Positions 18,663 to 29,336 of a stretch of 64,000 bases of DNA are shown here, piece after piece. Position numbers and translations under genes: made by a program. Position 1 is the stretch's first letter. Each line of letters begins with the position of its first letter. The DNA comes from Ruminococcus sp. (GTDB lineage: Bacteria > Bacillota > Clostridia > Oscillospirales > Ruminococcaceae), in contig JAJBSV010000012.1 of the NCBI GenBank assembly GCA_020861185.1, positions 1-64,000 on the forward strand. Direction: 5' to 3'. The notes under the pieces are model-generated. The model had not been told where the DNA came from. It did no database searches and worked only from the letters and a program-made list of their open reading frames with translations.

Positions 18663-20744
18663 TTACTTAGTGAACTCCATCTTGAAGCTCACATACTTGC
18701 CGCCGGTGTCATCCAGCTTGATTATTGCGTCATAAAGCTGCGGTCTCTTTGGCGTGTAAAGCCCTGTTACATAGCACTGTCCTTTTTCGAGCAATTCCTT
18801 GGCAATCTTCTTTGTGAGTTTCTTTTTCTTCGATGAGAAGAACTTGTTGTCTTCCCACAAGCAGAAGGAGCATTCCTTGCTTGAGCAATAGAAATTGCCC
18901 TTACCGACATAGACCGGTGAACCGCAACGAGGGCATTTTCCGATGACTTCCTTTTCAGTATCGAAGCGGGATGCCTCGGCTTCAGATAAGAACGGATACG
19001 CCTTTACCAGTGATTCGGTCATCTTGGTAATGCCATCAAGAAACTCACTGACATCAGCCTGACCACGTTCAATCTGCATAAGGGTATTCTCCCATTCAGC
19101 GGTCATAGACGGAGAAGTAATCTGCTCAGGCAGGATGCAAACAAGGTTGTTACCATCCTTTGTAGGTGCTAAAGACTTACCCTTGCGCTCTATAAACCCA
19201 CCCTTGACCAGCTTTTCGATGATACCGGCACGGGTCGCCGGAGTGCCGAGACCCTTTTTCTCGGTCTCATCATCAAACTCTCCATTTCCGGCTGTCTCCA
19301 TAGCAGAAAGCAAGGTGTCTTCAGTAAACGGCTTCAGAGGCGTTGTGAAATGCTCGGTAACGCTTGCTTCTACAGAATCCAAAACGTCATCCTCGCAGAC
19401 ATCGGGAAGTACTCTTTCGGCTTCCTCCTTGTCCTTATTTCCGAAAGCTGCTTTGAATCGCTGCTCAATTCCTTTCCAACCGTCTTGTGTGACATTCTTG
19501 CCTTTTGTTCTGAACTCATAGCCTTCACAGGTGACAGTTATCTGAGTCTCGTCATAGATGTGCTTCTCGCCGGTTGCAGCCAAAAGTCGCATACTGACCA
19601 AGGACAGAATCTTCTGCTCAGATGTGGGAAGTGCAGAGATGTCCTGCTTTTCAAGCTGCACCGTAGGGATAATAGCGTGATGATCAGTTACTTTTGAGTT
19701 ATTGGTTATACGGGCAGTATCCGTCTTATGCTCCTTTTCAGCGAAATCCGGCATTTTCCGGCAAACGATAGAGATAACCTGACGTACCGTATTCTCCATG
19801 TCTTCGGTTATATACTGACTGTCCGTTCTCGGATAGGTCAACAGCTTCTTCTCATAGAGCGTCTGCACGAGTTCGAGAGTCTGCTGTGCAGTGAAGCCGA
19901 AATACCGATTTGCTTCACGCTGTAGGGTGGTCAAGTCGTAGAGCTTCGGAGGATTTACCGACTTTGTTTCCTTGTGAACAGAAGAAACGACGGCTTGCTT
20001 ATTATCGCAAGTCGTCGCTATGGCTTTTGCTTCTTCTTCGGTTTTTATCTTCTCAAGGTCAGCCGTCAGACCGTCTTTCTCTATATGGATATTGAAATAC
20101 TTCTCTTTGTGGAAGCCGTTGATCTTGCCCTCACGTTCGACCAGCATAGCAAGTGTCGGAGTCTGAACTCGTCCGACTATCAGCTTCTTGTTGTAAAGAG
20201 TGGAGAAAAGTCGGGTGCCGTTTATTCCGACAATCCAATCAGCCTTTGAACGTGCAAGTGCCGCTTCATAGAGCCTGTCAAAATCCTTACTGTCACGAAG
20301 GTGATTGAAGCCCTCTCGGATAGCTGAGTCTTCAAGCGAACTGATCCAGAGTCTCTTGAACGGCTTTTTGCATCCGGCTTTGTTGTAGACAAGTCGGAAT
20401 ATAAGCTCACCCTCACGTCCGGCATCGGTAGCGCAGACAAGCTCTGAAACCCTATTGTCGTTCATAAGATTTTTAAGAACTTCAAACTGCTTCTCCTTGT
20501 CCTTTGGAACTTCAAAAAGCCATTCTGTCGGCACGATTGGCAAGTCTGAATATCTCCACTTGGCATAGCGTTCATCGTAGGAGCTTGCATCCGCAAGCCC
20601 TACAAGATGACCGACACACCATGAAACGATGTAGTTGTTGCCCTCCATGTAGCCGTCCCGACGAGTTGTTGCGCCGATAACTTTTGCAATGGACTGCGCC
20701 ACGCTGGGCTTTTCTGCAATGACTAAAATCATATTTGTATACAT
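18663..20744 (-). CDS. topB: type IA DNA topoisomerase (topoisomerase III)
   Basis: VIAEKPSVAQSIAKVIGA, GREGELIFRLVY, GRVQTPTLAMLVERE, TYPRTDSQYI motifs. Confidence 0.95.
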   Translation of the reverse strand: MYTNMILVIAEKPSVAQSIAKVIGATTRRDGYMEGNNYIVSWCVGHLVGLADASSYDERYAKWRYSDLPIVPTEWLFEVPKDKEKQFEVLKNLMNDNRVSELVCATDAGREGELIFRLVYNKAGCKKPFKRLWISSLEDSAIREGFNHLRDSKDFDRLYEAALARSKADWIVGINGTRLFSTLYNKKLIVGRVQTPTLAMLVEREGKINGFHKEKYFNIHIEKDGLTADLEKIKTEEEAKAIATTCDNKQAVVSSVHKETKSVNPPKLYDLTTLQREANRYFGFTAQQTLELVQTLYEKKLLTYPRTDSQYITEDMENTVRQVISIVCRKMPDFAEKEHKTDTARITNNSKVTDHHAIIPTVQLEKQDISALPTSEQKILSLVSMRLLAATGEKHIYDETQITVTCEGYEFRTKGKNVTQDGWKGIEQRFKAAFGNKDKEEAERVLPDVCEDDVLDSVEASVTEHFTTPLKPFTEDTLLSAMETAGNGEFDDETEKKGLGTPATRAGIIEKLVKGGFIERKGKSLAPTKDGNNLVCILPEQITSPSMTAEWENTLMQIERGQADVSEFLDGITKMTESLVKAYPFLSEAEASRFDTEKEVIGKCPRCGSPVYVGKGNFYCSSKECSFCLWEDNKFFSSKKKKLTKKIAKELLEKGQCYVTGLYTPKRPQLYDAIIKLDDTGGKYVSFKMEFTK

Positions 20745-20865
20745 ACCCCCTTAGAAAAAATGTGTTTTTGCTCCTCAAAAAGCTCGGAAAAAGTGTATTT
20801 TTAGGGTTGTAAAAGCCAAGAAAAAGTGTTATACTATTTCTCAGAGCTTATGAGGCGGTGATTTT

Positions 20866-22158
20866 TTGAAACGAAATGCGATTAAAGATCTGATAAACTG
20901 GAAGTCGAGCGAGACCCGAAAGCCGCTTGTTCTGAAGGGTGCACGGCAGGTCGGGAAAACATGGCTCATGAAAGAATTCGGGCAGAACTATTACGACAGC
21001 TATGTATATTTCAACTTCGACGAGGAAGACGAGCTGAAATCCATCTTTGAGACAAACAAGAACCCGACCCGGATTATCGAGCTTCTTTCGCTGATTGCCG
21101 GCGAGAAAATTCTCCCTGAAAAGACGCTTATTATATTTGACGAAATTCAGGAGTGTCCGGAAGCTCTCAACAGCCTCAAGTACTTCAAAGAGAAAGCGAA
21201 CGAGTACCATGTGATGGCGGCGGGAAGCCTTCTCGGCACGCTTCTTGCTCAGCCGAAGTCATACCCTGTCGGGATGGTGAATCTACTCGATATATACCCG
21301 CTCAAGTTTGATGAGTTCCTGGAAGCGGTTGATCCTGCGTTGTTTGCGTACTACGACAGTATTCAAGCTGACACTCAGATTGAGGACATCTTCCACAACC
21401 GGCTTCTTGAAGCCTACAACAACTACCTCATAATCGGTGGGATGCCGGAGTGCGTTGATTCATGGATAAAGTACAAAGACCCCGCAAAAATCAGCCAGAT
21501 TCAGCGGGAGCTTGTCGAGGTCTACGAAAACGATTTCTCGAAGCACAACGGCAAGGTCAACAGCGGACGGATTCTGATAGTTTTCAGAAGCATCGTCACA
21601 CAGCTTGCCAAGCCGAACGAGAAGTTTATGTACGGCGCTGTCCGTGAGGGCGGCAGGGCAAAGGATTTCGAGGAAGCAATTGAGTGGCTCGTTTCAGCAG
21701 GGATGCTCAATCGGGTTTACAACGTCTCGAAAATGGAGCATCCGCTGTCGGCGTTTGACAAATTAGACCAGTTCAAGCTTTTTGTCTTCGACACGGGATT
21801 GCTGAAGCACATGGCTGGAATCGACAACAGTGCAATTCTCCTTAAGTCCGACTACCAGTTCAAGGGCGCACTGACCGAGAACTATGTCCTGCAACAGCTC
21901 AAGGGTCAGTTCGAGGTTGAGCCGAGGTACTATTCCGACAAGAACAGCGAAATTGATTTCGTCATCCAGAACAGCACGGAGATTATCCCTGCGGAAGTAA
22001 AAGCCGGTGAAGATAAATCCGCACCGTCTTTCAAAAAATATGTCGCAAATAATCAGCCTGCACACGCCATCCGGTTCTCCAAACGAAGCCTAAGAACCGA
22101 CGGCGGGATTACGAATCTGCCACTTTATCTGGCAGGAAAGACAAAAGAACTCATATAA
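20866..22158 (+). CDS. AAA ATPase with DUF4143 C-terminus
   Basis: KPLVLKGARQVGKTWLMKEFG Walker A, LIIFDEIQECPEALNSLKYF Walker B; C-terminal DUF4143-like region. Opposite orientation to backbone. Confidence 0.85.
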   Translation: MKRNAIKDLINWKSSETRKPLVLKGARQVGKTWLMKEFGQNYYDSYVYFNFDEEDELKSIFETNKNPTRIIELLSLIAGEKILPEKTLIIFDEIQECPEALNSLKYFKEKANEYHVMAAGSLLGTLLAQPKSYPVGMVNLLDIYPLKFDEFLEAVDPALFAYYDSIQADTQIEDIFHNRLLEAYNNYLIIGGMPECVDSWIKYKDPAKISQIQRELVEVYENDFSKHNGKVNSGRILIVFRSIVTQLAKPNEKFMYGAVREGGRAKDFEEAIEWLVSAGMLNRVYNVSKMEHPLSAFDKLDQFKLFVFDTGLLKHMAGIDNSAILLKSDYQFKGALTENYVLQQLKGQFEVEPRYYSDKNSEIDFVIQNSTEIIPAEVKAGEDKSAPSFKKYVANNQPAHAIRFSKRSLRTDGGITNLPLYLAGKTKELI

Positions 22159-22165
22159 TAACTGT

Positions 22166-22196
22166 ACCCTCACATTGCTGTGAGGGTACTCTTTTA
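22166..22196. terminator. intrinsic terminator
   Basis: GTACCCTCAC-ATTGCT-GTGAGGGTAC then TCTTTTATT. Confidence 0.75.
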
Positions 22197-23135
22197 TTCT
22201 GCATCTTCGTCTTCCGGTTCTTCCTCATCTTCTGCAAATTCTGGCTCATCGTCCTCGTTTATATATGGCTCCTCGTCATAGCTGTCATCATCGTAGAAGT
22301 CAAGATCTTCATCCTTATGCTTCTTACCTCGGATGAACTTGAAGTAGTAGTATCCCGCACCGCCCAAGCCGACGATAGCAACGACGACAATAATAATCCA
22401 GAGGTTGCTCCCGGATTTTGACTCTGCTTCTTCGTCATTATCCGTGACTTCGTTCGCTTTGTCTTCGGTAGGTTCCTCAGTCTCCGCAATCGTGCCTGTG
22501 CATTCGCTCATATTGTTCTTACAAACGGGGCAGCCGGTGTTTACAGAACCAACCTCACAGTGAGTGTCGCAGGTGCAGGTGGTCAATTCTTCAACTGTTT
22601 CATCATCCAGAAGCGCAAACAAATCGGTCTCATCAACCATGTTGAGGAAATATGTCTGATACTGTTCCTCGTCTTCGTTTGTTGGTGAATCATAGTCAAT
22701 GATTATGTAGAAGGTGTTGCCGTTCTTCGTCTGTATGGTTATAAACTGCTTGTTTGTTGTTTCGTCATAGGATATGTCTGTGGCATAAGCATTGCTTTCA
22801 TCCTCAGTGTCTTCAATAGATTCTTCGACAACTGTGTCATCTGTGACTTCCTCCGGCTGAGGCTCCTCGGTCTTGCAAATCTCATCGACAGTCTCCACCG
22901 GCATATTTGCTTCGGCTTCGTGAAGACTTTCGATAATGCTGTCCGGCAAAACCGTTTCGATTTCGTCTGTTTCCTCAGCGATTTCTTCCGAGAGAATCAC
23001 TTCATCTTCATCGTATAGATCTACGCTGTCTTCGTCTTCGGTGGCAAAAGCTGTTATGGAGAGACTGCATACGAGTAGAATGCTGAGTGCGAGGGTAGCC
23101 AAAAGGAGAAAAAGCTTTCTGTTATTCATTTTCAT
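22194..23135 (-). CDS. DUF4366 / CD1107-family membrane protein
   Basis: Signal peptide, acidic repeats, TM segment [27 protein letters not shown]; CTn synteny. Confidence 0.8.
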   Translation of the reverse strand: MKMNNRKLFLLLATLALSILLVCSLSITAFATEDEDSVDLYDEDEVILSEEIAEETDEIETVLPDSIIESLHEAEANMPVETVDEICKTEEPQPEEVTDDTVVEESIEDTEDESNAYATDISYDETTNKQFITIQTKNGNTFYIIIDYDSPTNEDEEQYQTYFLNMVDETDLFALLDDETVEELTTCTCDTHCEVGSVNTGCPVCKNNMSECTGTIAETEEPTEDKANEVTDNDEEAESKSGSNLWIIIVVVAIVGLGGAGYYYFKFIRGKKHKDEDLDFYDDDSYDEEPYINEDDEPEFAEDEEEPEDEDAE

Positions 23136-23415
23136 ATACCTCCGATTTCATAGTGTCTTGACTAAAATCCTGCTGTGGAAGCTTGCCGTTCCTGATACTG
23201 TCAAGAAACTCAAATATCTGGTTCCTGTCCATTATAGACTCACGGACGGCGTTGATTATTTCAAGATTTTCAAGCTCAGTCTTCTTTTCCTGCAAAGAGG
23301 AAAGCCGATCCTGAAGCTCCGTTATTTTTGCTTCGGTCTTCTCAATGTCTGAGCAGACCTTTATATATTTTGGGTTCAATAAAATATCTCCTTTCACTGA
23401 TGTGTATTTGATCAC
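23122..23415 (-). CDS. DUF4315 family protein
   Basis: Small coiled-coil ORF between CD1107- and CD1108-like genes. Confidence 0.75.
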   Translation of the reverse strand: MIKYTSVKGDILLNPKYIKVCSDIEKTEAKITELQDRLSSLQEKKTELENLEIINAVRESIMDRNQIFEFLDSIRNGKLPQQDFSQDTMKSEVYENE

Positions 23416-24986
23416 TGTTGTGTTACATATTCGGAATAAGGGAACAGGTCTTCACGATTACCGAGAACGGACATATAACTCTCATACAGTTCGAGCTGGT
23501 CTTCAGATAAGACATTCGCCGCAACCTGACTCAGGTCAATGCTCTCAAGAGTTACGTTTATGATGAAGTAGTCATAAGGAACTTCAGCTTCATAGGTGTA
23601 ATACTGAGTGTACAATGCACCCGTATAAGGGTCGATGGCAAGATAACTGCCAACCTGTGTCTCGATTCTGTAACGAACCTCTATTGTCACTTCAGTTGTC
23701 AGAGTGTACTGCATCTCAAAAAGCATCGTCAAATCGCTTTGTACCTCGGAAAGTGTGAACTCGCCTTCATGCAATGCGGAAAGAATGGATATAAGGACAT
23801 AAGGGTCGTGTTCAATCTCGCCGATATTGAAGTTATACTCGTCGTAGCCGGGGTAATAGAGCATGAAGTTGTTGAGTTCGTCCTGCAACATTGCTTCCAT
23901 GCTGCTGTACTGCGACTCGGCATTAAGCATATCCTCGTCTTCACTGAGATACGAAGTCGTAATAACAGACTGTCCGACGGATGAAATCATGGCAGTGCAA
24001 GAGCTTATACCGGCGGCAAACAGGATAAGAACCACCAAGCCTATTCCAATCCAGATGAAGACGCTTTTGTTTTCGGAAAAGAACTCTTTCAGCTTCTCTC
24101 CGATTACCTCACCAACCTTCTTGCCGGTATCGGATGTTGCGGTTGACGCTGTCTGAGTCCCGGACTTACGGGCAGCGGCATATTCTTTCTTGATTGAAGA
24201 CTTCTGATAATACTTGTTCATATCCTTGTCCTTGCGACCTGGCTTTATCTCAGGATGCTCCTCGCAGGTTTTCTCATAGTGAAGCTTAGTGTCCGCAGTC
24301 TGAGCCTCTTGCTCAAGCTTTGAAACTCTCTCGGATGGCTTGTTTGATTGAGAACCTTGATGATGGCTATAGTGTCGAACGGTGGATTCTGCAAGTATTT
24401 CCGTACGATGAGCCGCTTCGACGGCTGAGTTCTCCTGTTCAACCTCATGGATTTTGCCGTGAATGTTGGTTACAAGCGTGTCGCCGACCTTGCGAATAGG
24501 CTTGGTGACTTCAAACTGTAGCTTACTTTCTTCTTTCGGCTTCTTGAGTTCGTCGTCAAAGAATAAGCGTGTTTTGCCTTTGCCGGTTTCTTCGTCAAAG
24601 ACACGTTCTTTCTTTATGACCTTTCGAGTAGGCAGCTTTTCACGAGCGGAATCAAGACGTGCATGAGCCTTTTCCGACTTTCTCTCAAGACGTTCAACCT
24701 TGCTTGTTGTTTCAGGAATTGAGTCGTCTGGGAGAATTTCTTCCTGAACCTCGGTCGGTTCCGGCTGCTCCGGCTCTTTCCACTGAAGCTGATGCCTCTT
24801 TCGGAGCTTTTCTTCTTCAACGGGAGAGACAAGAGTGGCATCCTCACTTGGTTTTACAAGTTGTGCATCCTCAAGCCGCTTCGTTATCTTTTCAGAAGTG
24901 CCTTCGGTCAGGTTCTCCTCGACGGCACCGTCCTTCGTCATTTTCAGAACAACCTTGTCTTTTGACTTAAGCTGTTCGTGAGACAT
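23412..24986 (-). CDS. CD1108-family mobile element protein, apparently lacking NlpC/P60 domain
   Basis: Linker-rich N-term, TM segment, ...[24 protein letters not shown], ending where family members usually continue into a cell-wall hydrolase. Confidence 0.75.
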   Translation of the reverse strand: MSHEQLKSKDKVVLKMTKDGAVEENLTEGTSEKITKRLEDAQLVKPSEDATLVSPVEEEKLRKRHQLQWKEPEQPEPTEVQEEILPDDSIPETTSKVERLERKSEKAHARLDSAREKLPTRKVIKKERVFDEETGKGKTRLFFDDELKKPKEESKLQFEVTKPIRKVGDTLVTNIHGKIHEVEQENSAVEAAHRTEILAESTVRHYSHHQGSQSNKPSERVSKLEQEAQTADTKLHYEKTCEEHPEIKPGRKDKDMNKYYQKSSIKKEYAAARKSGTQTASTATSDTGKKVGEVIGEKLKEFFSENKSVFIWIGIGLVVLILFAAGISSCTAMISSVGQSVITTSYLSEDEDMLNAESQYSSMEAMLQDELNNFMLYYPGYDEYNFNIGEIEHDPYVLISILSALHEGEFTLSEVQSDLTMLFEMQYTLTTEVTIEVRYRIETQVGSYLAIDPYTGALYTQYYTYEAEVPYDYFIINVTLESIDLSQVAANVLSEDQLELYESYMSVLGNREDLFPYSEYVTQQ

Positions 24987-25942
24987 CAGATTGCACCTCC
25001 AATCCGACGATACGCCATCTCAGTGAACTCAGGGTTTAACTCAATGCCGACGTAATGCCTATTCATCTGCTTGGCAACCATGCCGGTTGTGCCACTTCCC
25101 ATGAATGGATCAAGCACAATTCCACCCTCCGGGCATCCGGCAAGAAGACAGGTCTCAACCAGCTTCGGCGGGTATACTGCGTAATGATTACCCTTGAAAG
25201 GAACGGTGTTGATTACCCAGACATTCCGCTTATTTCTCAGTGGATTTATTTCGTCATCGGAAATTGAGCCATGCTCACGAGGACGGTTAATCGGCTGTGA
25301 TTGAGGCTGACCGGGAATTGCCTTTCCAAACTTGTTGTTTTCACCGACGGCACACTTGAGCCTTTTCCTTGTTGCGGGAGCAATCGGTTCGGATATTGCC
25401 TTGTAGTCGAAGTGATACTTTCGAGACTTTGAAAAAAGAAAGATATGCTCATAGCATCTGGCACAGCGGTCTTTTACGCTTTCCGGCATGGGATTCTCTT
25501 TCATCCAGATTATGTCGTTTCTTAGGTACCATCCTGAGTCACGAAGTGCAAAAGCAAGCATCCACGGAATACCTATCATGTCTTTAGGCTTACAGCCCTC
25601 AACCTTGTTGTTGAGAGCTACAGTCTGACCGTTTCTGCCTTTCGGATTCTTCGGGTCAATGGAGCTTCCTTGATTACTCTTTCCGGCGTAGGTGTCGGAA
25701 ATATTCAACCAGAGTGTTCCGTCAGAACGCAAAACTTGCCTGACCTCAGTAAAGACATCAGTCAGGCGAGAAATATATTCTTTCGGCGTTTCCTCTCTGC
25801 CAATCTGTCCCTCCATACCGTAATCACGCAAGGCGTAATACGGAGGAGATGTCACGCAGCAGTTTACGCTTTCTTCAGGAAGTGTTTTCAACACATCAAG
25901 ACAGTCGCCGGTGTAAATGGTATCAATCTGAATATGTATCAT
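24986..25942 (-). CDS. site-specific DNA methyltransferase (amino-MTase, TSPPY)
   Basis: CVTSPPYYALRDYG and LDPFMGSGTTGMVAKQMNRHYVGIELNPEF. Confidence 0.9.
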   Translation of the reverse strand: MIHIQIDTIYTGDCLDVLKTLPEESVNCCVTSPPYYALRDYGMEGQIGREETPKEYISRLTDVFTEVRQVLRSDGTLWLNISDTYAGKSNQGSSIDPKNPKGRNGQTVALNNKVEGCKPKDMIGIPWMLAFALRDSGWYLRNDIIWMKENPMPESVKDRCARCYEHIFLFSKSRKYHFDYKAISEPIAPATRKRLKCAVGENNKFGKAIPGQPQSQPINRPREHGSISDDEINPLRNKRNVWVINTVPFKGNHYAVYPPKLVETCLLAGCPEGGIVLDPFMGSGTTGMVAKQMNRHYVGIELNPEFTEMAYRRIGGAI

Positions 25943-25952
25943 CTCCCTTCGT

Positions 25953-26531
25953 TCAAATATCGTAAAGCTCGGTCAGTTCCTCAAGGTCGCTGAGGATTTC
26001 ATCCGCCTTATTGCAGGCATCCTCGTAGACGTTCAAGCGGTTACGCATAAAGAGGTAAAAGCCTCCATAACGCTTGAGTTCTCTTGTATCCTCCATCCGC
26101 ATTTCTGTTACCGTGGATACAAGCTCCACCAGAGTGATGATGTCGTCAATCATGATGTCAAAGTCTGTCTTCTTGACTACCACCAAGTCATCTTCATCAT
26201 CGTCTTCTTCTATTACTGCGAAGGGAAGCCTTTGATACCTGTCTACAGAATGTGTGTCTTCTTCAGCAAGCTGTTCGCTGATGGCATCCATAACAGCATC
26301 GGCGGCTCTTACCAGTTCATCATGAACATGAAGATAAGCCCTGTGATGCTTCTTGAGTTCGTCCTCTTTCTTTATGAGGTCGATGAGATTCATGGTTATA
26401 CCTATCAGCTCAAAGTATTTCGTCGTTCCCTCCATCACGTCCTCAAGGGACAAGGTGACTGTTTCGGGGTCATTTCTGCCGGTGGTCTCGTGTGTATAGT
26501 TCATGATGCTTTCTCTTTTGGTCATATTCAA
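25953..26531 (-). CDS. hypothetical ICE backbone protein
   Basis: Intact ORF in conjugation operon. Confidence 0.6.
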   Translation of the reverse strand: MNMTKRESIMNYTHETTGRNDPETVTLSLEDVMEGTTKYFELIGITMNLIDLIKKEDELKKHHRAYLHVHDELVRAADAVMDAISEQLAEEDTHSVDRYQRLPFAVIEEDDDEDDLVVVKKTDFDIMIDDIITLVELVSTVTEMRMEDTRELKRYGGFYLFMRNRLNVYEDACNKADEILSDLEELTELYDI

Positions 26532-26539
26532 TTTCCTCC

Positions 26540-28972
26540 TTAGTTTTGCTTTATTTCTTCGGGTTTTGTGGTCATGATGCGGTAGAGCTGAGTGTCCTTC
26601 GGGAAGTCGTCCTTGAAAGGAACGATGGTAGATCCGTAGAATATCAAGCCCTCACCGGCATTGGAATTGGTAACATAGTTCTGCTGACTCGGCGAAATGT
26701 TCAAAGCAGATGAGAGAATCTTTCTGTCTCCGCTTGCCTGATTCAGAAGATAGACAAAATCTGAGTTCTCAAAGATATTCTCAACCTCACGGGATGCCAA
26801 AAGATCTTTGACGTTCTGGGTGATACCCGTCGGGATTCCGCCCCATTTTCTGAAACGCTTCCAGATTTCCACACTGTATGCCGCTGTCTGTTCCTCTTTC
26901 AGAAGAAGATGGAACTCGTCCATATAGTAGCGAGTGGATTTATGCTGTGAGCGATTCAGTGTGACTCTGTTCCATACCTGATCCTGGACTATGAGCATAC
27001 CGAGCTTTTTAAGCTGCTTTCCAAGCTCCTTGATGTCATAGCAGACGAAGCGGTTATTTACGTCCACGTTCGTTCTGTGATTAAAAACATTCAAAGAGCC
27101 GTGAACGTAGATTTCAAGAGCAGTTGCCAAGTGTTGTGCCTCCGGCTCCTTCTGATTCCACAGAACGTTATACAGGTCTTCGAGAATAGGCATCTTCTCC
27201 GGCACGGGATCTGCAAGATATTCCTGATAAACCCTCCTGACGCTTCGGTCAATAATGGTTTTCTCAACCGGCTGCAAACCGTCCTTGCCACCGACTATTA
27301 GCTCACACATTGAGAGAATGAAATCGGATTTAAGCGTCAGAGGGCTTTCTTCTTCCGAGTAGTTGAGGTTGATGTCAAGCGGATTTATGTAATCCGAGCT
27401 TACCGGCGACACCCGAACAACCTGACCGCCGAGCTTCTCAACCAAAGGCGAATACTCCGATTCCGGGTCACACACGATGATGTCATCCTCGGTTATGAGG
27501 AAGGCATTTGTCATTTCTCTTTTTGCCGAGAAGGATTTACCGCTGCCGGGAGTACCGAGAATCAAGCCGTTCGGATTCTTCAGCTGCTTGCGGTCTACCA
27601 TAATCATGTTGTTGCTGAGAGCATTCAGACCATAGTAGAGTGCCTGACCATCCTGAAAAAGCTCCTGAGATACAAACGGAATAAATACTGCCGTTGAAGA
27701 GGTGGTCAAGCCTCTTTCAATCTCAATCTGATTAAGCCCAATAGGAAGACTGCTCATCAGTCCTTCTTCCTGCTGGAAATCCAACCGCTTAAGCGAGCAG
27801 TTGTACTTCTGAGCGATAGAAGCAGTCTGGAATATAGCATTTTCGAGCTTCTGACGTGTCGGCGCAGTGTTCATAATGATGATAGTAACAAGGAACATTC
27901 TCTCGTTTCTTGTCTGCAAATCCTGTAATAGCTTCTTTGCTTCGCCGCCGAAGGTCGCAAGGTCGGAGGGTATGATGTCCATATCGTAGCCGGAACGGAC
28001 TGCTTTCTTCTGCTCCTCAATTTTCATCTTGTCGAGGTCGGTTATTTTCGACTTGATGGACTTTATAGCCTTTGCCTGATCTATAGTGCGGATATGGAAG
28101 TTGACCGTGATGTTGCTGTCCATATCCAAGAAGTCGGCAAGCATATGGTCACTAAGCTCTGGCGCAAGAATCTGCAAAAAGCTCACTGCTCCGATTGTCT
28201 TGCCCATCTTGAAGCATTTGCCTTCACTGAAGTCAAACGAAGTTGGTGCGATGAAATCCTCTGTACTGAGTCCCGTGCGGGCTACCATATCGAAAGAGAA
28301 GCGGAAGGGTTCATTTGTATCCATATTGAAGACATCATGCAGAACCTTTAACCGCTCATAGCCGGAGAGAGGTTCAGTCTTGACTCCGAGTGTTTTGAAG
28401 TTATTGAGAATGTCAGTCTCAATCCTTGAAAGCTTTGACTTCGCAGTGCGGAAGTCGTCTGCCTCAATTCCGAAGGTGATATACTTGCGCTTGAGCAAGC
28501 CGTTGTTGCCTTTCATGAGCTGGTCCTGAAGCATATCCGAATACTCTTTACGGATGTCGTTGAACTCGTCGTCCTGTTCAGGGATATTTATAGCCTTCTT
28601 GAACTCGTTGATGCTTGTCTTCTGGTTTATGAATGAGAACTGAACAAAGATAGAGCTGTCGAAGTAATTGAGAAAGTCACACCAATTCTCAAAGATTGCG
28701 GTCTTGTCTTCATTCTGAGCCAGCTGATAGTTTATATCGTTGAAACGGATTGTTTTTGTGTATAGCCGGGTGTTCACTTTGCAGATGCCGTCTTTACACA
28801 TTTCGATATATGGAATCGTCTGCTGTGCGGACTTGGCAATCTTCTTTGCCTTTTTGTCCCTTTTCTTCTTTGAGACGATATTCTGCTTTTCCTGAGCGGA
28901 AAGAGCATCACTGTGAACTCTGCTGCTTTTGCTTTCAGGCTTGGGACTTGCCTTTGCCGTTTTGCTGTTCAA
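26540..28972 (-). CDS. VirB4/TraE-like conjugation ATPase
   Basis: NPNGLILGTPGSGKSFSAKREMTNAFL Walker A; DIIVCDPESEYSPLVEKLGGQVVRVSP; RYYMDEFHLLL. Confidence 0.95.
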   Translation of the reverse strand: MNSKTAKASPKPESKSSRVHSDALSAQEKQNIVSKKKRDKKAKKIAKSAQQTIPYIEMCKDGICKVNTRLYTKTIRFNDINYQLAQNEDKTAIFENWCDFLNYFDSSIFVQFSFINQKTSINEFKKAINIPEQDDEFNDIRKEYSDMLQDQLMKGNNGLLKRKYITFGIEADDFRTAKSKLSRIETDILNNFKTLGVKTEPLSGYERLKVLHDVFNMDTNEPFRFSFDMVARTGLSTEDFIAPTSFDFSEGKCFKMGKTIGAVSFLQILAPELSDHMLADFLDMDSNITVNFHIRTIDQAKAIKSIKSKITDLDKMKIEEQKKAVRSGYDMDIIPSDLATFGGEAKKLLQDLQTRNERMFLVTIIIMNTAPTRQKLENAIFQTASIAQKYNCSLKRLDFQQEEGLMSSLPIGLNQIEIERGLTTSSTAVFIPFVSQELFQDGQALYYGLNALSNNMIMVDRKQLKNPNGLILGTPGSGKSFSAKREMTNAFLITEDDIIVCDPESEYSPLVEKLGGQVVRVSPVSSDYINPLDINLNYSEEESPLTLKSDFILSMCELIVGGKDGLQPVEKTIIDRSVRRVYQEYLADPVPEKMPILEDLYNVLWNQKEPEAQHLATALEIYVHGSLNVFNHRTNVDVNNRFVCYDIKELGKQLKKLGMLIVQDQVWNRVTLNRSQHKSTRYYMDEFHLLLKEEQTAAYSVEIWKRFRKWGGIPTGITQNVKDLLASREVENIFENSDFVYLLNQASGDRKILSSALNISPSQQNYVTNSNAGEGLIFYGSTIVPFKDDFPKDTQLYRIMTTKPEEIKQN

Positions 28973-29321
28973 TCTTAAGTTCCTCCTTTTCTTTTATTTC
29001 CTGCTGTATGACAGCATAGATATTGTTTGTGCGATATACCCGCACCTTATCTCTCAGGAACATGGACTTTATAACATGACTGAGGATTTTTTCTGCCGGT
29101 TGTCCGTCTTTCTCATAGAGTGCAAAGAAGATAAACGGAAGCATAATCACGACCATCAGCATAGCTGCTGCCGTTATGCCGAGACCGGGTTTTGTGAGAA
29201 AGTACACGGGAACACCAACCGCAGCAGCAAGTGCAAAGCAGATGAGTTGCCTCTTGGTCAGGTTGAACATGACCTTTGTTTTCACACGATTTAAGTCCTT
29301 TGGGACCGGTACATATGCCAT
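28935..29321 (-). CDS. PrgI family protein
   Basis: AYVPVPKDLNRVKTKVMFNLTKRQLICFALAAAVGVPVYFLTK. Confidence 0.9.
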   Translation of the reverse strand: MAYVPVPKDLNRVKTKVMFNLTKRQLICFALAAAVGVPVYFLTKPGLGITAAAMLMVVIMLPFIFFALYEKDGQPAEKILSHVIKSMFLRDKVRVYRTNNIYAVIQQEIKEKEELKIEQQNGKGKSQA

Positions 29322-29336
29322 GGTAAACCTCCTTTC

